A stretch of DNA of 64,000 nucleotides from Halocynthiibacter namhaensis (GTDB lineage Bacteria; Pseudomonadota; Alphaproteobacteria; Rhodobacterales; Rhodobacteraceae). The stretch spans positions 46,747-110,746 of the forward strand of contig NZ_JWIF01000073.1 of the NCBI RefSeq assembly GCF_000812685.1. The letters run 5' to 3'. The position numbers and the translations under genes were made by a program. Below, one piece after another: positions 43,465 through 53,685 of the stretch. Under the pieces are notes generated by a model. It was not told where the DNA came from. It did not search any database and worked only from the letters and a program-made list of their open reading frames with translations. Numbering within the stretch: the stretch's first letter is position 1; each line of letters begins with the position of its first letter.

Positions 43465-46400
43465 ATGAAACATATTCCAACACTCCCCCTCTCAAAGCCG
43501 CGCTTGCGTGGCCTTCTGACAGGTTCCGCCGTAACTGCCTCTGTGTTGATTGCCGTTGCAGGTTATGCCCAGACCGCGACGCCCTGCGACGTGGATAACG
43601 GTGACACATGTTCGGTCAATAATTCCGTCGTGCGCCAGTCGGCTGGGCGCAACATCGAACTGGGTGAAATCCACACCACCAAGCATTTCGATACCGTTGG
43701 TTTCGCGATCTCGATCGACAATGAACCCTTCATCGGGGCGCCGCCCCCGGTCAACCCACGACGCAATCAAGACCTGAACATCGCACGTGCAGACATGCAA
43801 TTGCGCTATGATGGTTTGCAACATCAGCGCCTGTTGAATGTCGCGACCACAGATCTGCGGGCTGGGTTCCAAGCGGGCGATGTGGTGCGCTTCCGCACGT
43901 CAACCAATTACCCCGCCTATATTGAGCGTGCCGAAATACAAATTCGTGATACAGCCCAGCGCGGCACCCCCATCATCGCAACACTTCCTGCGGGCACGAA
44001 TGACAGTGTCAGCTGGTCCATGCCAGCAGATGGCAGCGGAGATTTCGCATATACCCTAAGGGTTTATGATGCTCAGGGGCGCTTTGATGAAACAGCGCCC
44101 TTGCCTGTAACGCGTGCCAGCACTGCGTTTCCAACCCACAAGACCAATGCCCCTGTGATCGCGGCGGGCGAAGGCAAAGATCGCACCCGCTTGCGCAACA
44201 TCCCTCTCAGAGGTGGCCGCGTGATTGCCAATGGCGAAGGGTTTCAGCCTGGCTCTATGGTGCGTGTGATGGGCGATAACGTACCCGTTGATGGCAGCGG
44301 TAAGTTCGTTGTCAGCCGCATTTTACCCGCAGGCGACCATGTGGTGGATCTCAGCTTTGGCAATCAGGTGATCCACCGTGATGTGGAAATTCCAACGTCG
44401 GAATGGTTCTATGTCGGCCTTGCTGATCTTACGTTCGGTCACAAAATTCGCGATGACGCCGCCGAGGCCGACCCCGATTTCAAGCAGAACTATAGCGAAG
44501 GGCGTCTGGCATATTATGTTGATGGCCGTACTGAAAGCGGTTGGCGGGTGACATCATCGCTTGATACCGGTGAAGGTGACTTGAAGGATATGTTCCGCCG
44601 CTTGAACGACAAAGACCCGCGTCACGTTATTCAACGTCTTGATCCTGAAGATCTTTATCCGACCTATGGTGATGACAGCAGCGCCTATGACAATACGCCA
44701 ACCTCTGGACGTTTCTATGTTCGGGCGGAAAATGATCGTCTGCGCTTCACCTGGGGCGATTTTCGCAACAATCTGAACGAAGACAGCCTGCTGGCCCAGT
44801 CGCGTGACTTATACGGGGCCGAGCTGCGCTATACCGCGCCATCAGTCACGGAAAATGGCGCGCCTCGCAGCCAGATTACGGTCTATGCCGCATCGCCTGA
44901 TACCCTGCCCCAACGTGATATTCTGCGTGGCTCAGGCGGATCCGTTTACTTCCTGTCACACCAAGATATCAACGGTGCCTCTGAAAGCCTGCAAGTTCAA
45001 ATCATCGATCCTGATACAGGTCGCGTTGTGAAAACGACACGCCTGATTGCCGGCCAAGATTACGAAATTGATTACATCCAAGGTGTTGTTGTCCTTAGCA
45101 AACCACTGCAATCCTCGGCATCCGATGGCGGTTTGGTGCAGGGTGCTGGAGGTGATTACGACGTGAACCTCGTTGCGCTATATGAATACACTCCGGGTGG
45201 TGCCAAACTTGACGGCAGCTCTTTTGGGGGGCGTGCAGAAACTTGGATCAACGATTCTCTGCGGGTTGGCGTAAGTGCCAGCAATGACGAAACCGGTGCT
45301 GCCGATCAAAAAACCGCAGGTGCCGATCTGCGGTATGAATTTGGCCAAAGCTTCGTTGAAGCCGAAATTGTCCGTACTGAAGGTCCTGGGTTTGCGCGCA
45401 CCGTGTCCACAGATGGCGGCCTAACTTTGGATGAATTGCCCGCAGGAACCGGCGCCCCGGCAAACGCTTTGCGCTTCAACGCCCAGCTTGATTTCGCAGA
45501 TCTTGGCTTGAAAAGGCCGGGACAGACCAATCTGTGGTATGAACGCAAAGACGCAGGTTTCAGCACGCTGAACGAAGAGATTTCAAAGAACCAAGAACTG
45601 ATTGGCTTTGAAGTTGAAACGGATCTAAGCGACAGCTTAAGTTTTGGTGCCGAATTTGAACAATTCACAAAAGAAGGCGGAGACCGCCTGACCGAGGCAG
45701 AGTTGCGCCTGTCATGGGACATCGATGAACATTGGACCCTTTCCACCGGGATCAACCACGAAGACCGTCGTACCATTGGCAACGCTACCCGTACAGGTCA
45801 CCTGACCCAGCTGGGTGCCCGTCTCAGCTATGAAGCATCCGAAGACCTCACCTACTATGGCTTTGGTCAAGCGGCGGTTTCTCGGTCAGGCGGTCTTGCC
45901 CGCGACAATCGCATTGGCGTCGGGGTTGATGCCCAACTGTCAGAAAAAATCGGCCTTTTGGCCGAAGTTTCCGGTGGCGATCAGGGGGCTGGTGGGAAAT
46001 TGCGGCTGCGATATGCCCCAACCGCTGACAATGAAATCTACCTTGGATATACACTTGATCCCACCCGCACAGGCGCTGGTTATACCCTTGCGGGCAAGGA
46101 TCGGGGCACAGTGGTGCTGGGTGGGAAATACCGCGTTTCCGAACAGGTTTCGACCTATATGGAAAACAACTGGGATCTCTTTGGGGAACGTCGATCTTTG
46201 ACGCGGGCTTACGGCGTGAACTACACGCCCGACAGCACCTGGACGCTGTCTGCCGCAGTTGAGGCAGGGGATGTGCGCGACAGCATCAATGGTAACTTTG
46301 AACGCCGCGCCTATTCCGCTGGTGTTGCCTATGCTGGACATGACGACCAAAACGCGCGCTTGCGCTTGGAATATCGCACAGATGACGGTGAAGGCATCAA

Positions 46401-47040
46401 GCAAGACCGCGAGACCTGGGCCTTATCCGCAGGATACGAAAACCGCGTTTCTGATGATTGGCGCTTGCTGGCGAATCTGGATGCGCTGTTTTCCGACAGT
46501 GCGGACGGTGATTTTCGTGATGGTGAATTCGCAGAATTCAGCCTTGGATACGCCTATCGCCCTGCTGAGAATGACCGCTTGAATATGTTGATGCGCTACG
46601 CATTTGTGCATGATCTTCCAGGTGTTGATCAGGTGAATGTCTCGGGCTCCACCAGCGGGCCTAAACAGCGCAGCCACATCCTGTCTTTGGATGCGAATTA
46701 TGACCTAAACGATCAGTTCACGCTTGGCGGGAAATATGGTTACCGATCTTCGGAAATCACGGATCGCGCCACTGACGTTACCAGCTCTTCCACCGCCCAC
46801 CTTGGGATAGCGCGGTTAGAATGGCACGTCGTACATAAATGGGACGTGATGGCAGAAGGCCGCATTCTACACACCGAAGGTGATACACGCGAAACCGGCG
46901 CATTGCTGGCGGGTTATCGCCACGTGGGCAACAACGCCAAGATCGGCATTGGGTACGAATGGGGCAATGTTTCAGATGATCTGACGGATATTGAATATAA
47001 CAACCGTGGTGTCTTCCTGAACCTCATCGCCAAATTTTGA
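43465..47040 (+). CDS. 1191-residue outer-membrane barrel protein partnered with the DUF11 protein
   Basis: A signal-like segment (LLTGSAVTASVLIAVAGYAQ, to about residue 36) is followed by beta-rich periplasmic or surface modules (~60-330) with FRTSTNYPAYIERAEIQI and YTLRVYDAQGRFDETAPLP. A conserved-looking block follows (~480-555, RDILRGSGGSVYFLSHQDI and GQDYEIDYIQGVVVLS). From ~580 to the end there are alternating amphipathic strands ending FLNLIAKF, a large outer-membrane barrel with the usual terminal Phe. No TonB box or plug motif was recognised. Proteins of this build occur next to DUF11-repeat proteins in other proteobacteria but have no name known to me. Presenting or anchoring the DUF11 protein is inferred from the 21-nt gene spacing. 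Confidence 0.82.
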   Translation: MKHIPTLPLSKPRLRGLLTGSAVTASVLIAVAGYAQTATPCDVDNGDTCSVNNSVVRQSAGRNIELGEIHTTKHFDTVGFAISIDNEPFIGAPPPVNPRRNQDLNIARADMQLRYDGLQHQRLLNVATTDLRAGFQAGDVVRFRTSTNYPAYIERAEIQIRDTAQRGTPIIATLPAGTNDSVSWSMPADGSGDFAYTLRVYDAQGRFDETAPLPVTRASTAFPTHKTNAPVIAAGEGKDRTRLRNIPLRGGRVIANGEGFQPGSMVRVMGDNVPVDGSGKFVVSRILPAGDHVVDLSFGNQVIHRDVEIPTSEWFYVGLADLTFGHKIRDDAAEADPDFKQNYSEGRLAYYVDGRTESGWRVTSSLDTGEGDLKDMFRRLNDKDPRHVIQRLDPEDLYPTYGDDSSAYDNTPTSGRFYVRAENDRLRFTWGDFRNNLNEDSLLAQSRDLYGAELRYTAPSVTENGAPRSQITVYAASPDTLPQRDILRGSGGSVYFLSHQDINGASESLQVQIIDPDTGRVVKTTRLIAGQDYEIDYIQGVVVLSKPLQSSASDGGLVQGAGGDYDVNLVALYEYTPGGAKLDGSSFGGRAETWINDSLRVGVSASNDETGAADQKTAGADLRYEFGQSFVEAEIVRTEGPGFARTVSTDGGLTLDELPAGTGAPANALRFNAQLDFADLGLKRPGQTNLWYERKDAGFSTLNEEISKNQELIGFEVETDLSDSLSFGAEFEQFTKEGGDRLTEAELRLSWDIDEHWTLSTGINHEDRRTIGNATRTGHLTQLGARLSYEASEDLTYYGFGQAAVSRSGGLARDNRIGVGVDAQLSEKIGLLAEVSGGDQGAGGKLRLRYAPTADNEIYLGYTLDPTRTGAGYTLAGKDRGTVVLGGKYRVSEQVSTYMENNWDLFGERRSLTRAYGVNYTPDSTWTLSAAVEAGDVRDSINGNFERRAYSAGVAYAGHDDQNARLRLEYRTDDGEGIKQDRETWALSAGYENRVSDDWRLLANLDALFSDSADGDFRDGEFAEFSLGYAYRPAENDRLNMLMRYAFVHDLPGVDQVNVSGSTSGPKQRSHILSLDANYDLNDQFTLGGKYGYRSSEITDRATDVTSSSTAHLGIARLEWHVVHKWDVMAEGRILHTEGDTRETGALLAGYRHVGNNAKIGIGYEWGNVSDDLTDIEYNNRGVFLNLIAKF

Positions 47041-47509
47041 TCGGCACTCACAATCTCAGCCGGGTTGAGATTGTGAATTGCCGTTCAGCGCATCAAGCGC
47101 AACTTTGGCCTAAACGTTGGGGGACGTACTGGCCGGGTGCGCGCGGTGTTTAGGCAGATATGTAACCATATCCGTCACAGTTGCGACCACCTGAGTCTTG
47201 ATCAGGGTCTTGATCGTCTCGTTGTCCGTTTTCCCAGGAAGAATGTAGGGGTGTCAGTTGCTGGTTGTTGTCTGTTCTACGCATGATGTTGTCCATAGAT
47301 TGAATTTGTTTTCTAAATTTAAATTGCCCCGTAAACCCCTGATTTTCAACGTGTGCTAACATGACCAGACACGTATTTTCTGTGGCGCAATTGCGAATAA
47401 GGCGAATGTTTGTAATAAAATATGCTACACGCTTTAAAACGTCTGTTTAAAAACTTAAAAGAAGTGATAAATTCAGAATAGGTTCACTTTCTAGTTGCGC
47501 AGGTATTCG
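47041..47509. other. 469-base intergenic region upstream of the XRE genes
   Basis: It begins with the terminator-like stem at 47048-47076. The middle (about 47080-47370) shows no convincing gene on either strand; a 70-codon minus frame there has no family or good start. The last ~140 bases are strongly AT-rich and should hold the promoter of the regulator gene; TTGCGA...AATAAA with 17-nt spacing near 47389-47417 is a weak candidate. Confidence 0.5.
47048..47076 (+). terminator. 11-bp perfect stem after the barrel gene
   Basis: TCACAATCTCA (47048-47058) pairs perfectly with TGAGATTGTGA (47066-47076) over a 7-nt loop, starting 8 nt after the stop codon. No T-run follows, so termination strength is uncertain. 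Confidence 0.6.
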
Positions 47510-48307
47510 ATGAAGCAAGATATATTCTCAACCGAAGATAAGCTTGTTTTCGCCGCGAATTTGCGCGTTCTAATTCAGCGCGAAGGCATCACTGCGACCA
47601 AATTGAGCGAGGATACGGGCATTCCCCGCCAGCAAATATCTCGATATTTGTCGGGTGCGTCTTCCCCTATTCCTGATCGCTTAAGTGAGATCTGCGCATA
47701 CTTCGGAACCGATGCGCGCATATTATTTGACCCTCTCGATCGCATTGACACGCCTGAAATCCCTTTAAATCAAGCCTTGGGCCTGCCAGCAGCAGCCCTG
47801 TCACCCAAGAACGTCAGTATGGAAGATGGGTTTTACCGTGTCTGGAAGCCCGCATTTGCCTTCAAGGACACCATGAATGTCTCGCTTGTGACGGTGACCT
47901 CACAATCAGGTATTAAGGTGGCACGCGGCATTGACCCAACCGCGTTTCACAATGACGCCGGAAGCAACTCTAGATTGATCAGCTTGCGCGAGCATTCCGG
48001 CGTTTTATGCGATTATGCAGGCGGGGTGGTCGCGTTTTTTAGCATGGCACGGCGTCGTAACTTGACCTGCACTATTTTGCGTCCCGAACTTGGATACCGG
48101 TCCAGCGAGGGCAGTTTTTTTGGCGTCTGTACAACGACAGCATCGGATTCAACTATGGTCACATCTGGTGCGGTGGGCATCGTCTATGAACGACTTTCCC
48201 AAACAACATCCGGCATTCTAGCCGCCGCACGCCAATGCGGGCGTAAGCACACAGCAGATCTTCCTATAAATATACAGGAACTGTTGCAGGCGGCTTTGAA
48301 AGCCTAA
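47510..48307 (+). CDS. XRE-family transcriptional regulator
   Basis: The 265-residue protein has an N-terminal Cro/C1-type helix-turn-helix (about residues 15-70, ATKLSEDTGIPRQQISRYLSG) and a C-terminal domain of ~170 residues without a named family. The ATG at 47510 has AGG 6 nt upstream and is preferred over an in-frame TTG at 47495. The gene 27 nt downstream is a paralogue sharing the helix-turn-helix, the YFGTDARILF-type stretch and a similar C-terminal end. The pair lies next to the DUF11/barrel operon; control of that operon is possible but not shown. Confidence 0.8.
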   Translation: MKQDIFSTEDKLVFAANLRVLIQREGITATKLSEDTGIPRQQISRYLSGASSPIPDRLSEICAYFGTDARILFDPLDRIDTPEIPLNQALGLPAAALSPKNVSMEDGFYRVWKPAFAFKDTMNVSLVTVTSQSGIKVARGIDPTAFHNDAGSNSRLISLREHSGVLCDYAGGVVAFFSMARRRNLTCTILRPELGYRSSEGSFFGVCTTTASDSTMVTSGAVGIVYERLSQTTSGILAAARQCGRKHTADLPINIQELLQAALKA

Positions 48308-48334
48308 CAAGACGTTTTTAATTGAGGTTGCGAT

Positions 48335-49092
48335 ATGTCAACGATCTTTGCAGAAAATCTACGGGCTTTGACCACGATCAAGGGCGATAAAGATCTGGTC
48401 AAAACCTGCGCGGCCCTGGGGATCAGCAAACAGCAACTGCAGAAATACCTAGATGGTGCGATGACGCCACGCAGTGATGTTCTTTACCGGATCACCCGAC
48501 ATTTCAACGTTGATGCACGTATTCTCTTTTCGCTCCTGTCAGATTTGGAAGGCGACAGCCAAAATATCTCTCATGCGTTTTCTGACATCCTGCATCTTCC
48601 GGCACGTGTCCTAACCGTAGATCCTCGGGCGCTTCCGGGTGGATATTATCTGGAATGGCGCGCCTCTGCGACGGATGTGAACAAGGTTTCGGCCTCGCTC
48701 ATGCGGGTGCAACATCATGAAAAAGCATCTCATTTTTCCGGAATTGAGTGGAAGCACAACCTAGATGCCGGCCCAGGCACCCGCACCACGGCCCGGTTTC
48801 ATGGCAATCAACCCTTTCTGTGATCCGCCATGCTGCCACCTTGCAGGATTTTTCCTTCAGCGTGCTGCATCACTCGTCGGTTCCTGCACGCAATCACGTG
48901 TTGATGGTTGGGGTGAATATTCAACAGCCCCGTGACGTATTTTTTGGTGGTAAAAATCAGGTCATGGTCGTCTGGGAGAAACTGGCCGACACATTTACAG
49001 ACATCATGAAAGCCAAGCGCCAAATCGGTGACGTCCCCCTCTCAGAGATCCATCCACTGATACAAAACATGCTTCAACAAAAGGCTACGTAG
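48335..49092 (+). pseudogene. second XRE-family regulator, broken by a one-base deletion
   Basis: The first frame (48335-48823, 162 residues) has a helix-turn-helix (ISKQQLQKYLDG) and NVDARILFSLL, clearly paralogous to the gene before it, but stops early at GNQPFL. The homologous C-terminal part continues in another frame to 49092 (FSFSVLHHSSVPARNHVLMVG ... QVMVVWEKLADTF), matching the paralogue's end (AVGIVYERLSQTT). Adding one base to the CCCTTT run near 48815 restores a single ~252-residue protein. Either a real one-base deletion or a sequencing error explains this. The run does not form a canonical -1 slippery heptamer in the zero frame, so programmed shifting is less likely. Confidence 0.75.
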
Positions 49093-49617
49093 TCTCTACC
49101 CTTCCTGTAGTGAGTTCCGTTGCGCCCGAACTGCGTCACCAGCCTTGCCCACCCGGCATCGATTTTTCTGAGATGTGGTCCTGTCCCGCCTAAATTCCGG
49201 TCGCCCGGCTCAATTATGCCGTCTTTCGTTCAAATGCCCAGCAGGGCACGCTTGCATGTGCGGGAGGGGGGACATGTCCCATCGCCTGACAGAACTTGAC
49301 CGCCCAATGGATGACGCGCCGCGCGAACAGGCGAAACGCTTGTGTCTCATTCGCGACTTTCACTAGCGCGTATTTGACCCCTAGGAATGCACTGATCCGA
49401 ATTCCAGCCCTATGAACAAAATGTGATTTTTCACCGCAAAATCAGCGGATTTTGACCGATATTTGAAAGCCATAAGCAGGAATTTGCACGATTGCCGACG
49501 GAAGGGGAAAACCCAAGTTTCTTCCCCTGCTGCGATGGTGGTGCGACGATCATCTGTCTCTCATGCGGTCGCTTTCAAAACGAGTGGTCACACAGAAACA
49601 ACGAAGGTTTAGTAACG
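49093..49617. other. 525-base intergenic region before the DUF481 gene
   Basis: No convincing gene was found. A 30-codon frame (ATG at 49274, after GGAGGGGGG) has a purine-rich site upstream but no family. Longer frames extending the DUF481 gene back to 49492 have no signal peptide and were rejected. An inverted repeat CAAAATC-AGCG-GATTTTG lies at 49437-49454 and may be a regulatory site. Confidence 0.5.
49437..49454. promoter_or_regulatory. 7-bp inverted repeat upstream of the DUF481 gene
   Basis: CAAAATC and GATTTTG pair perfectly over AGCG, about 165 nt before the ATG. It is operator-like in size; no regulator can be named. Confidence 0.3.
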
Positions 49618-50460
49618 ATGACACATCAAACAGTTAAATTCGCAGGCGCTTTGGCGCTGGTTCTCGCAGGCAGCACAGTTGCTGCCGTCGCTCAGGAAAC
49701 TGGCGTTCCGATCACCTCTGACGCAGCTTCAGACGCTGTCAAAGACATCGAAACGAATATCCGCGATGATTATAACCGTTCACGCGATGCCGACCGCTTC
49801 AGCAACAACCGCCGCCCATTGGGCTGGCGCGGATCCGTTGCGGCATCTGCAAATGCAACCAGCGGCAACAGCGACACCCTTGATGTTGGCATCGGCGCGC
49901 GTTTTGGCTATGGCACACAGGATTGGGATCACGATTTCACCCTCAGCCAGAACTATAGCGAAAGCAACGGCGCGAAGACTGCCAACACATTCCTTGGTGC
50001 CTACGATGTAAGCCGTTACTTCAACGATCGCTTCTATGGCTTTGGTAAATTGCGTTACGCCAAAGACGAATTTGGCGCATTTGAAGAAGATGCATTTGTC
50101 GGTGCTGGTATTGGTTACCGCCTGATTGACAACGACAACTTCAACTGGCGCGTACAAGCTGGTCCGGGCTACCGCGTGACCCGCACACAAGCTGGCGTCA
50201 AAGCAGAAGAAGCGGCTGGCCTTGTCGCATCCCGCGTCTATTGGAGCTTGAACGACAATGTGTCTTTGACCAATGACACTGACATTCTGTCATCTTCAGC
50301 TGATACGCTTGTGTCAAACGACCTTGGCGTGAACGTATCCCTGTCTGGCCCACTGTCCCTGCGTACAAGCGTTCGTACAGATTACCACACAGATCCAGCA
50401 GCTGGTCAAAAAAGCACCAGCAACACATTTGGTGTGTCTCTGGTTTACAAATTCAACTGA
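49618..50460 (+). CDS. DUF481 (YdiY-type) outer-membrane barrel protein
   Basis: The 280-residue protein has a signal peptide (FAGALALVLAGSTVAAVAQ) and then a linker rich in Asp, Asn and Arg (~25-65). A beta-barrel of alternating strands follows, starting GWRGSVAASANATSGNSDT and ending VSLVYKFN. This matches the DUF481 salt-induced outer-membrane family. GAAGG precedes the ATG by 10 nt. The gene stands alone and ends at a strong terminator shared with rmuC. Its function is not established. Confidence 0.83.
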   Translation: MTHQTVKFAGALALVLAGSTVAAVAQETGVPITSDAASDAVKDIETNIRDDYNRSRDADRFSNNRRPLGWRGSVAASANATSGNSDTLDVGIGARFGYGTQDWDHDFTLSQNYSESNGAKTANTFLGAYDVSRYFNDRFYGFGKLRYAKDEFGAFEEDAFVGAGIGYRLIDNDNFNWRVQAGPGYRVTRTQAGVKAEEAAGLVASRVYWSLNDNVSLTNDTDILSSSADTLVSNDLGVNVSLSGPLSLRTSVRTDYHTDPAAGQKSTSNTFGVSLVYKFN

Positions 50461-50478
50461 TCTAAGCTCAGATGAACG

Positions 50479-50505
50479 AAAGGGCGGCCTTCGGGTCGCC
50501 CTTTT
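50479..50505. terminator. Rho-independent terminator shared by the DUF481 gene and rmuC
   Basis: AAAGGGCGGCC and GGTCGCCCTTTT form an 11-bp stem (one G-T pair) closed by a TTCG tetraloop. A-run on one side and T-run on the other let it work in both directions between the convergent genes. Confidence 0.9.
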
Positions 50506-50509
50506 GCAT

Positions 50510-51733
50510 TTAACCCTGGGTCAAAGGCACAACGGTTTGTTCGGCCTCAGGTGCGATTTCCTCAAAGTCGAAATTATCCAGACGAACCGCGCGCTTTTGG
50601 GCCTTTTCGCTAGATGTCTTGATCTCGGAAATATCCTTTTGCGCCAGGCTAAAGTGCCGGTCAAGGTTCACAACACGATCCCCAAGACGTCCAACATCTT
50701 TCGATAAAGCCTGTAGTTCAGAACGAATACGCCCCGCGTGTTCACGCATGCGCGCATCCTTTAAAACCGCGCGCATTGTATTCAGCGTTGCCATGCAGGT
50801 GGTCGGCGATACGATCCAAACGCGCGCTGAAAACCCTTCACGCACGACATCAGGCAAACGGGCGTGAAGTTCTGCATAGACAGCTTCCGAAGGCAAAAAC
50901 ATCAACGCACCATCGGCGGTTTCGCCTTCAATTAGATATTTTTCTGAGATGGCTTTGATGTGGACGCGCACCGCAGACTTCAGCGCACTTAATGCACGTT
51001 GGGTCGCCTCTTTATCGCCGGCGGCATTTACTAAGGCCTCATAGGCTTCCAGGGGAAATTTCGAATCAATCACGATTGGCCCAGGAGGGTTCGGCAGATG
51101 CACCAAACAATCTGCCCGTTTGCCATTGGAAAGCGTCGCCTGAAATGTATAGGCGTCCGAGGGCAAGGCGCGGGTTACAATGTCATTCAGCTGTATTTCC
51201 CCAAAATTCCCGCGTGTTTGTTTGTTCGACAAGATATCCTGTAGGCCCAACACATCGCCTGACAGTTTTTCAATATTGGTTTGCGCCTTATCAATCGTCG
51301 CCAAACGTTCCTGCAATTGCGTCAGAGATGCCGTGGTTTGTTTCGACGATCCATGCAGTGTTTCTTTCATACGTTCTTGCATTTCAGACATGGAATTCGC
51401 TGATTTCAAGGCGTTTTCTGACAGGCGATCCGCCATATATTGCTGCATATCCGCGATGCGCGTATCGAGCTTCTGGTTTAACATATGCTGGGCGTTTGCT
51501 TGTACATCCGACACAGATTGCAACTGCCCGCCAAGATGCTGCTGATTGCTGCCAAGCGTGCGTACATCTTCGTTCATTTGCATCAATTGACGCGTAAGCT
51601 GCTCAGCCATCTCGCCGGAACGCCCAGCGCGTTTCAGCATGATAAACAGTAAGATCACCACAAGCAGCAGTAAAACCGTGCCGAAAACAGCAGGATCAGA
51701 GATGGAATAGGTATTGTCGCCGATGGTGATCAT
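50510..51733 (-). CDS. rmuC: DNA recombination protein RmuC
   Basis: The 407-residue protein has an N-terminal membrane helix ([21 protein letters not shown], ~18-38) and a long coiled-coil region (~40-165). The C-terminal RmuC domain has the family stretches [47 protein letters not shown] and [13 protein letters not shown]. RmuC limits certain DNA inversions and recombination events in E. coli; it has a PD-(D/E)XK-like nuclease fold. Its start overlaps the mutL stop as TCAT/ATGA, so the two are coupled. Confidence 0.94.
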   Translation of the reverse strand: MITIGDNTYSISDPAVFGTVLLLLVVILLFIMLKRAGRSGEMAEQLTRQLMQMNEDVRTLGSNQQHLGGQLQSVSDVQANAQHMLNQKLDTRIADMQQYMADRLSENALKSANSMSEMQERMKETLHGSSKQTTASLTQLQERLATIDKAQTNIEKLSGDVLGLQDILSNKQTRGNFGEIQLNDIVTRALPSDAYTFQATLSNGKRADCLVHLPNPPGPIVIDSKFPLEAYEALVNAAGDKEATQRALSALKSAVRVHIKAISEKYLIEGETADGALMFLPSEAVYAELHARLPDVVREGFSARVWIVSPTTCMATLNTMRAVLKDARMREHAGRIRSELQALSKDVGRLGDRVVNLDRHFSLAQKDISEIKTSSEKAQKRAVRLDNFDFEEIAPEAEQTVVPLTQG

Positions 51734-53631
51734 GTGCGTCCAAACAATCTTTCAATATCTGCCAATTTTAATTCAACATAGGTTGGCCGCCCATGGTTGC
51801 ATTGGCCTGAATGTGGGGTGGCTTCCATTTCGCGCAGCAGTGCGTTCATCTCATCTGCTTGCATCCGGCGCCCGGATCGAATGGATCCATGACAGGCAAC
51901 ACGCGACAGGATCGCTTCCAAACGTTCTTGTACAAGCTGGCTTTCGCCCAGATCGGACAATTCATCCAAGATATCACGCAACATATTGCCCGCGTTGATT
52001 TCTCCCAGAATGGCCGGGGTCTCGCGCACGGCAATTGTACCAGGGCCGAAGGGTTCGATCGTCAATCCGAAACGCGCCAAATCATCAGAGCGCGCCAAAA
52101 GCATCGCCGCGTCGCCATCTGACAGCTCAACAATCTCAGGGATCAAAAGCGCTTGGGATGCCACACCATTTTCCGCCATTTGATGTTTCAACTTTTCATA
52201 GACCAGACGTTCATGTGCGGCGTGTTGATCAACGATCACCATGCCTGTCTCGGTCTGGGCCACGATATAGTTTTCATGCACCTGCGCGCGCGCGGCCCCC
52301 AAGGGCAGGGCCTCTGTTTGGGGTTGGTCTGCAACCGGTTCAAATCGCGCTGATGGCATGGATGCCTCAGCAAATCCCGGCGTGTCCATCATCGGTGCTT
52401 GGGCAGCATATGCGGCTTCACGGGCGAAAGGCGATGGCGTGTAAGATGAATATCCACCTGACCTGCGATCCATCTGGTAAACGCGCGGATCTTGGGCCGT
52501 CGGGGGGAACGTTTCAGGTCGCATCGCACCAAGCGTTGCTTGCGCCACAGTGGTTGACGCGCGATGCCCGGCCTCGGTCAACGCGGCGCGTACCGCAGAT
52601 ACGATCAAGCCACGCGCAAGGCCTGGTTCGCGAAAGCGGACTTCGGATTTTGCCGGGTGCACGTTCACATCCACACGATCTGGTTCGCATTCTAGAAATA
52701 AAGCTGCCGCCGGATGACGATCCCGCGACAGAAAATCCGCATAAGCACCGCGCAAAGCACCGATTAGCAATTTGTCCCGCACAGGACGCCCATTCACAAA
52801 CAGAAACTGCGCCACAGCAGAGCCGCGCGAGTAGGTCGGCAAAGCGGCGTATCCGGTTAAGGTCAGCCCCTCGCGTTCCGCATCAATCTTCAGCGCATTG
52901 GTGGTAAATTCCGCGCCCATTACCTTGGTCAAACGCGTGTGTAGCGCTTCAAACAGGTCACCGCTGGCCGCATCCGCGCGAAATGTAATACGGCCTTCGC
53001 CGCCACCGGATACGTCACGCAAGGTGAACCCAATCCAGGGTTCCGCCATTGCCAAACGTTTGATCACATCATTGATCGCCTGGCTTTCGGCACGATCCGT
53101 GCGCATAAATTTCAAACGTGCCGGGGTTGCGTAAAACAGATCGCGCAATTCAACCACTGTGCCCTGATTAAGGGCGGCGGGTTTAACCGGATCCAACGCC
53201 CCACCCGCCACGCGGATGGTTGCGGCATCATGATCCTTAGCGCGCGATGTGATCGTCAAACGGCCCGCTGCGCCAAGGGATGGCAGGGCCTCGCCGCGAA
53301 ACCCGAAGGAATGAATGTTCAAAAGATCTGAGCCATCAATCTTACTGGTGGCGTGACGCGACAGGGCCATAGGCAGCTGATCCGGCGCGATACCACAGCC
53401 GTTGTCCGTCACACGGATCAGGGTTTTCCCCCCATCCGCAATCGCTATTTCAATGCGCGTGGCACCCGCGTCAATCGCGTTCTCAACCAGTTCCTTCACG
53501 GCACTGGCGGGGCGTTCCACCACTTCACCTGCCGCAATACGGTTGATTGCGGCATCATCAAGCTGACGGATCACAGGCTGCACGGAAGCAGGGCTTATGT
53601 TGGGGTCGGACACAGACATACCACAAGACAT
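51730..53631 (-). CDS. mutL: DNA mismatch repair protein MutL, endonuclease type
   Basis: MutL couples MutS mismatch recognition to strand removal. The GHKL ATPase domain shows [23 protein letters not shown] and GFRGEALPS; the middle has [12 protein letters not shown]. The C-terminal domain carries the nuclease metal-binding motif [12 protein letters not shown] plus ACHGSIRSG and CNHGRPTYV. This fits bacteria without MutH, where MutL itself nicks DNA. The 633-residue length is normal. The ATG at 53631 is used; an ATG four codons later is possible. Confidence 0.96.
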   Translation of the reverse strand: MSCGMSVSDPNISPASVQPVIRQLDDAAINRIAAGEVVERPASAVKELVENAIDAGATRIEIAIADGGKTLIRVTDNGCGIAPDQLPMALSRHATSKIDGSDLLNIHSFGFRGEALPSLGAAGRLTITSRAKDHDAATIRVAGGALDPVKPAALNQGTVVELRDLFYATPARLKFMRTDRAESQAINDVIKRLAMAEPWIGFTLRDVSGGGEGRITFRADAASGDLFEALHTRLTKVMGAEFTTNALKIDAEREGLTLTGYAALPTYSRGSAVAQFLFVNGRPVRDKLLIGALRGAYADFLSRDRHPAAALFLECEPDRVDVNVHPAKSEVRFREPGLARGLIVSAVRAALTEAGHRASTTVAQATLGAMRPETFPPTAQDPRVYQMDRRSGGYSSYTPSPFAREAAYAAQAPMMDTPGFAEASMPSARFEPVADQPQTEALPLGAARAQVHENYIVAQTETGMVIVDQHAAHERLVYEKLKHQMAENGVASQALLIPEIVELSDGDAAMLLARSDDLARFGLTIEPFGPGTIAVRETPAILGEINAGNMLRDILDELSDLGESQLVQERLEAILSRVACHGSIRSGRRMQADEMNALLREMEATPHSGQCNHGRPTYVELKLADIERLFGRT

Positions 53632-53685
53632 AGCATGAACACCCGCGATTCTACCAGGTTAAAGCGTGGTTAATCCACAGAAGAA

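Noticed and set aside
47150..47362. 70-codon minus-strand frame upstream of the XRE genes
   Set aside because: No recognised family, no convincing ribosome site, unusual composition.
48805..48830. Programmed -1 frameshift in the second XRE gene
   Set aside because: The CCCTTT run is not a canonical slippery heptamer in the zero frame and no clear downstream stem was seen; a one-base deletion is simpler.
49492..49617. N-terminal extension of the DUF481 protein
   Set aside because: It would put 42 unrelated residues before a standard signal peptide; the ATG at 49618 has its own ribosome site.
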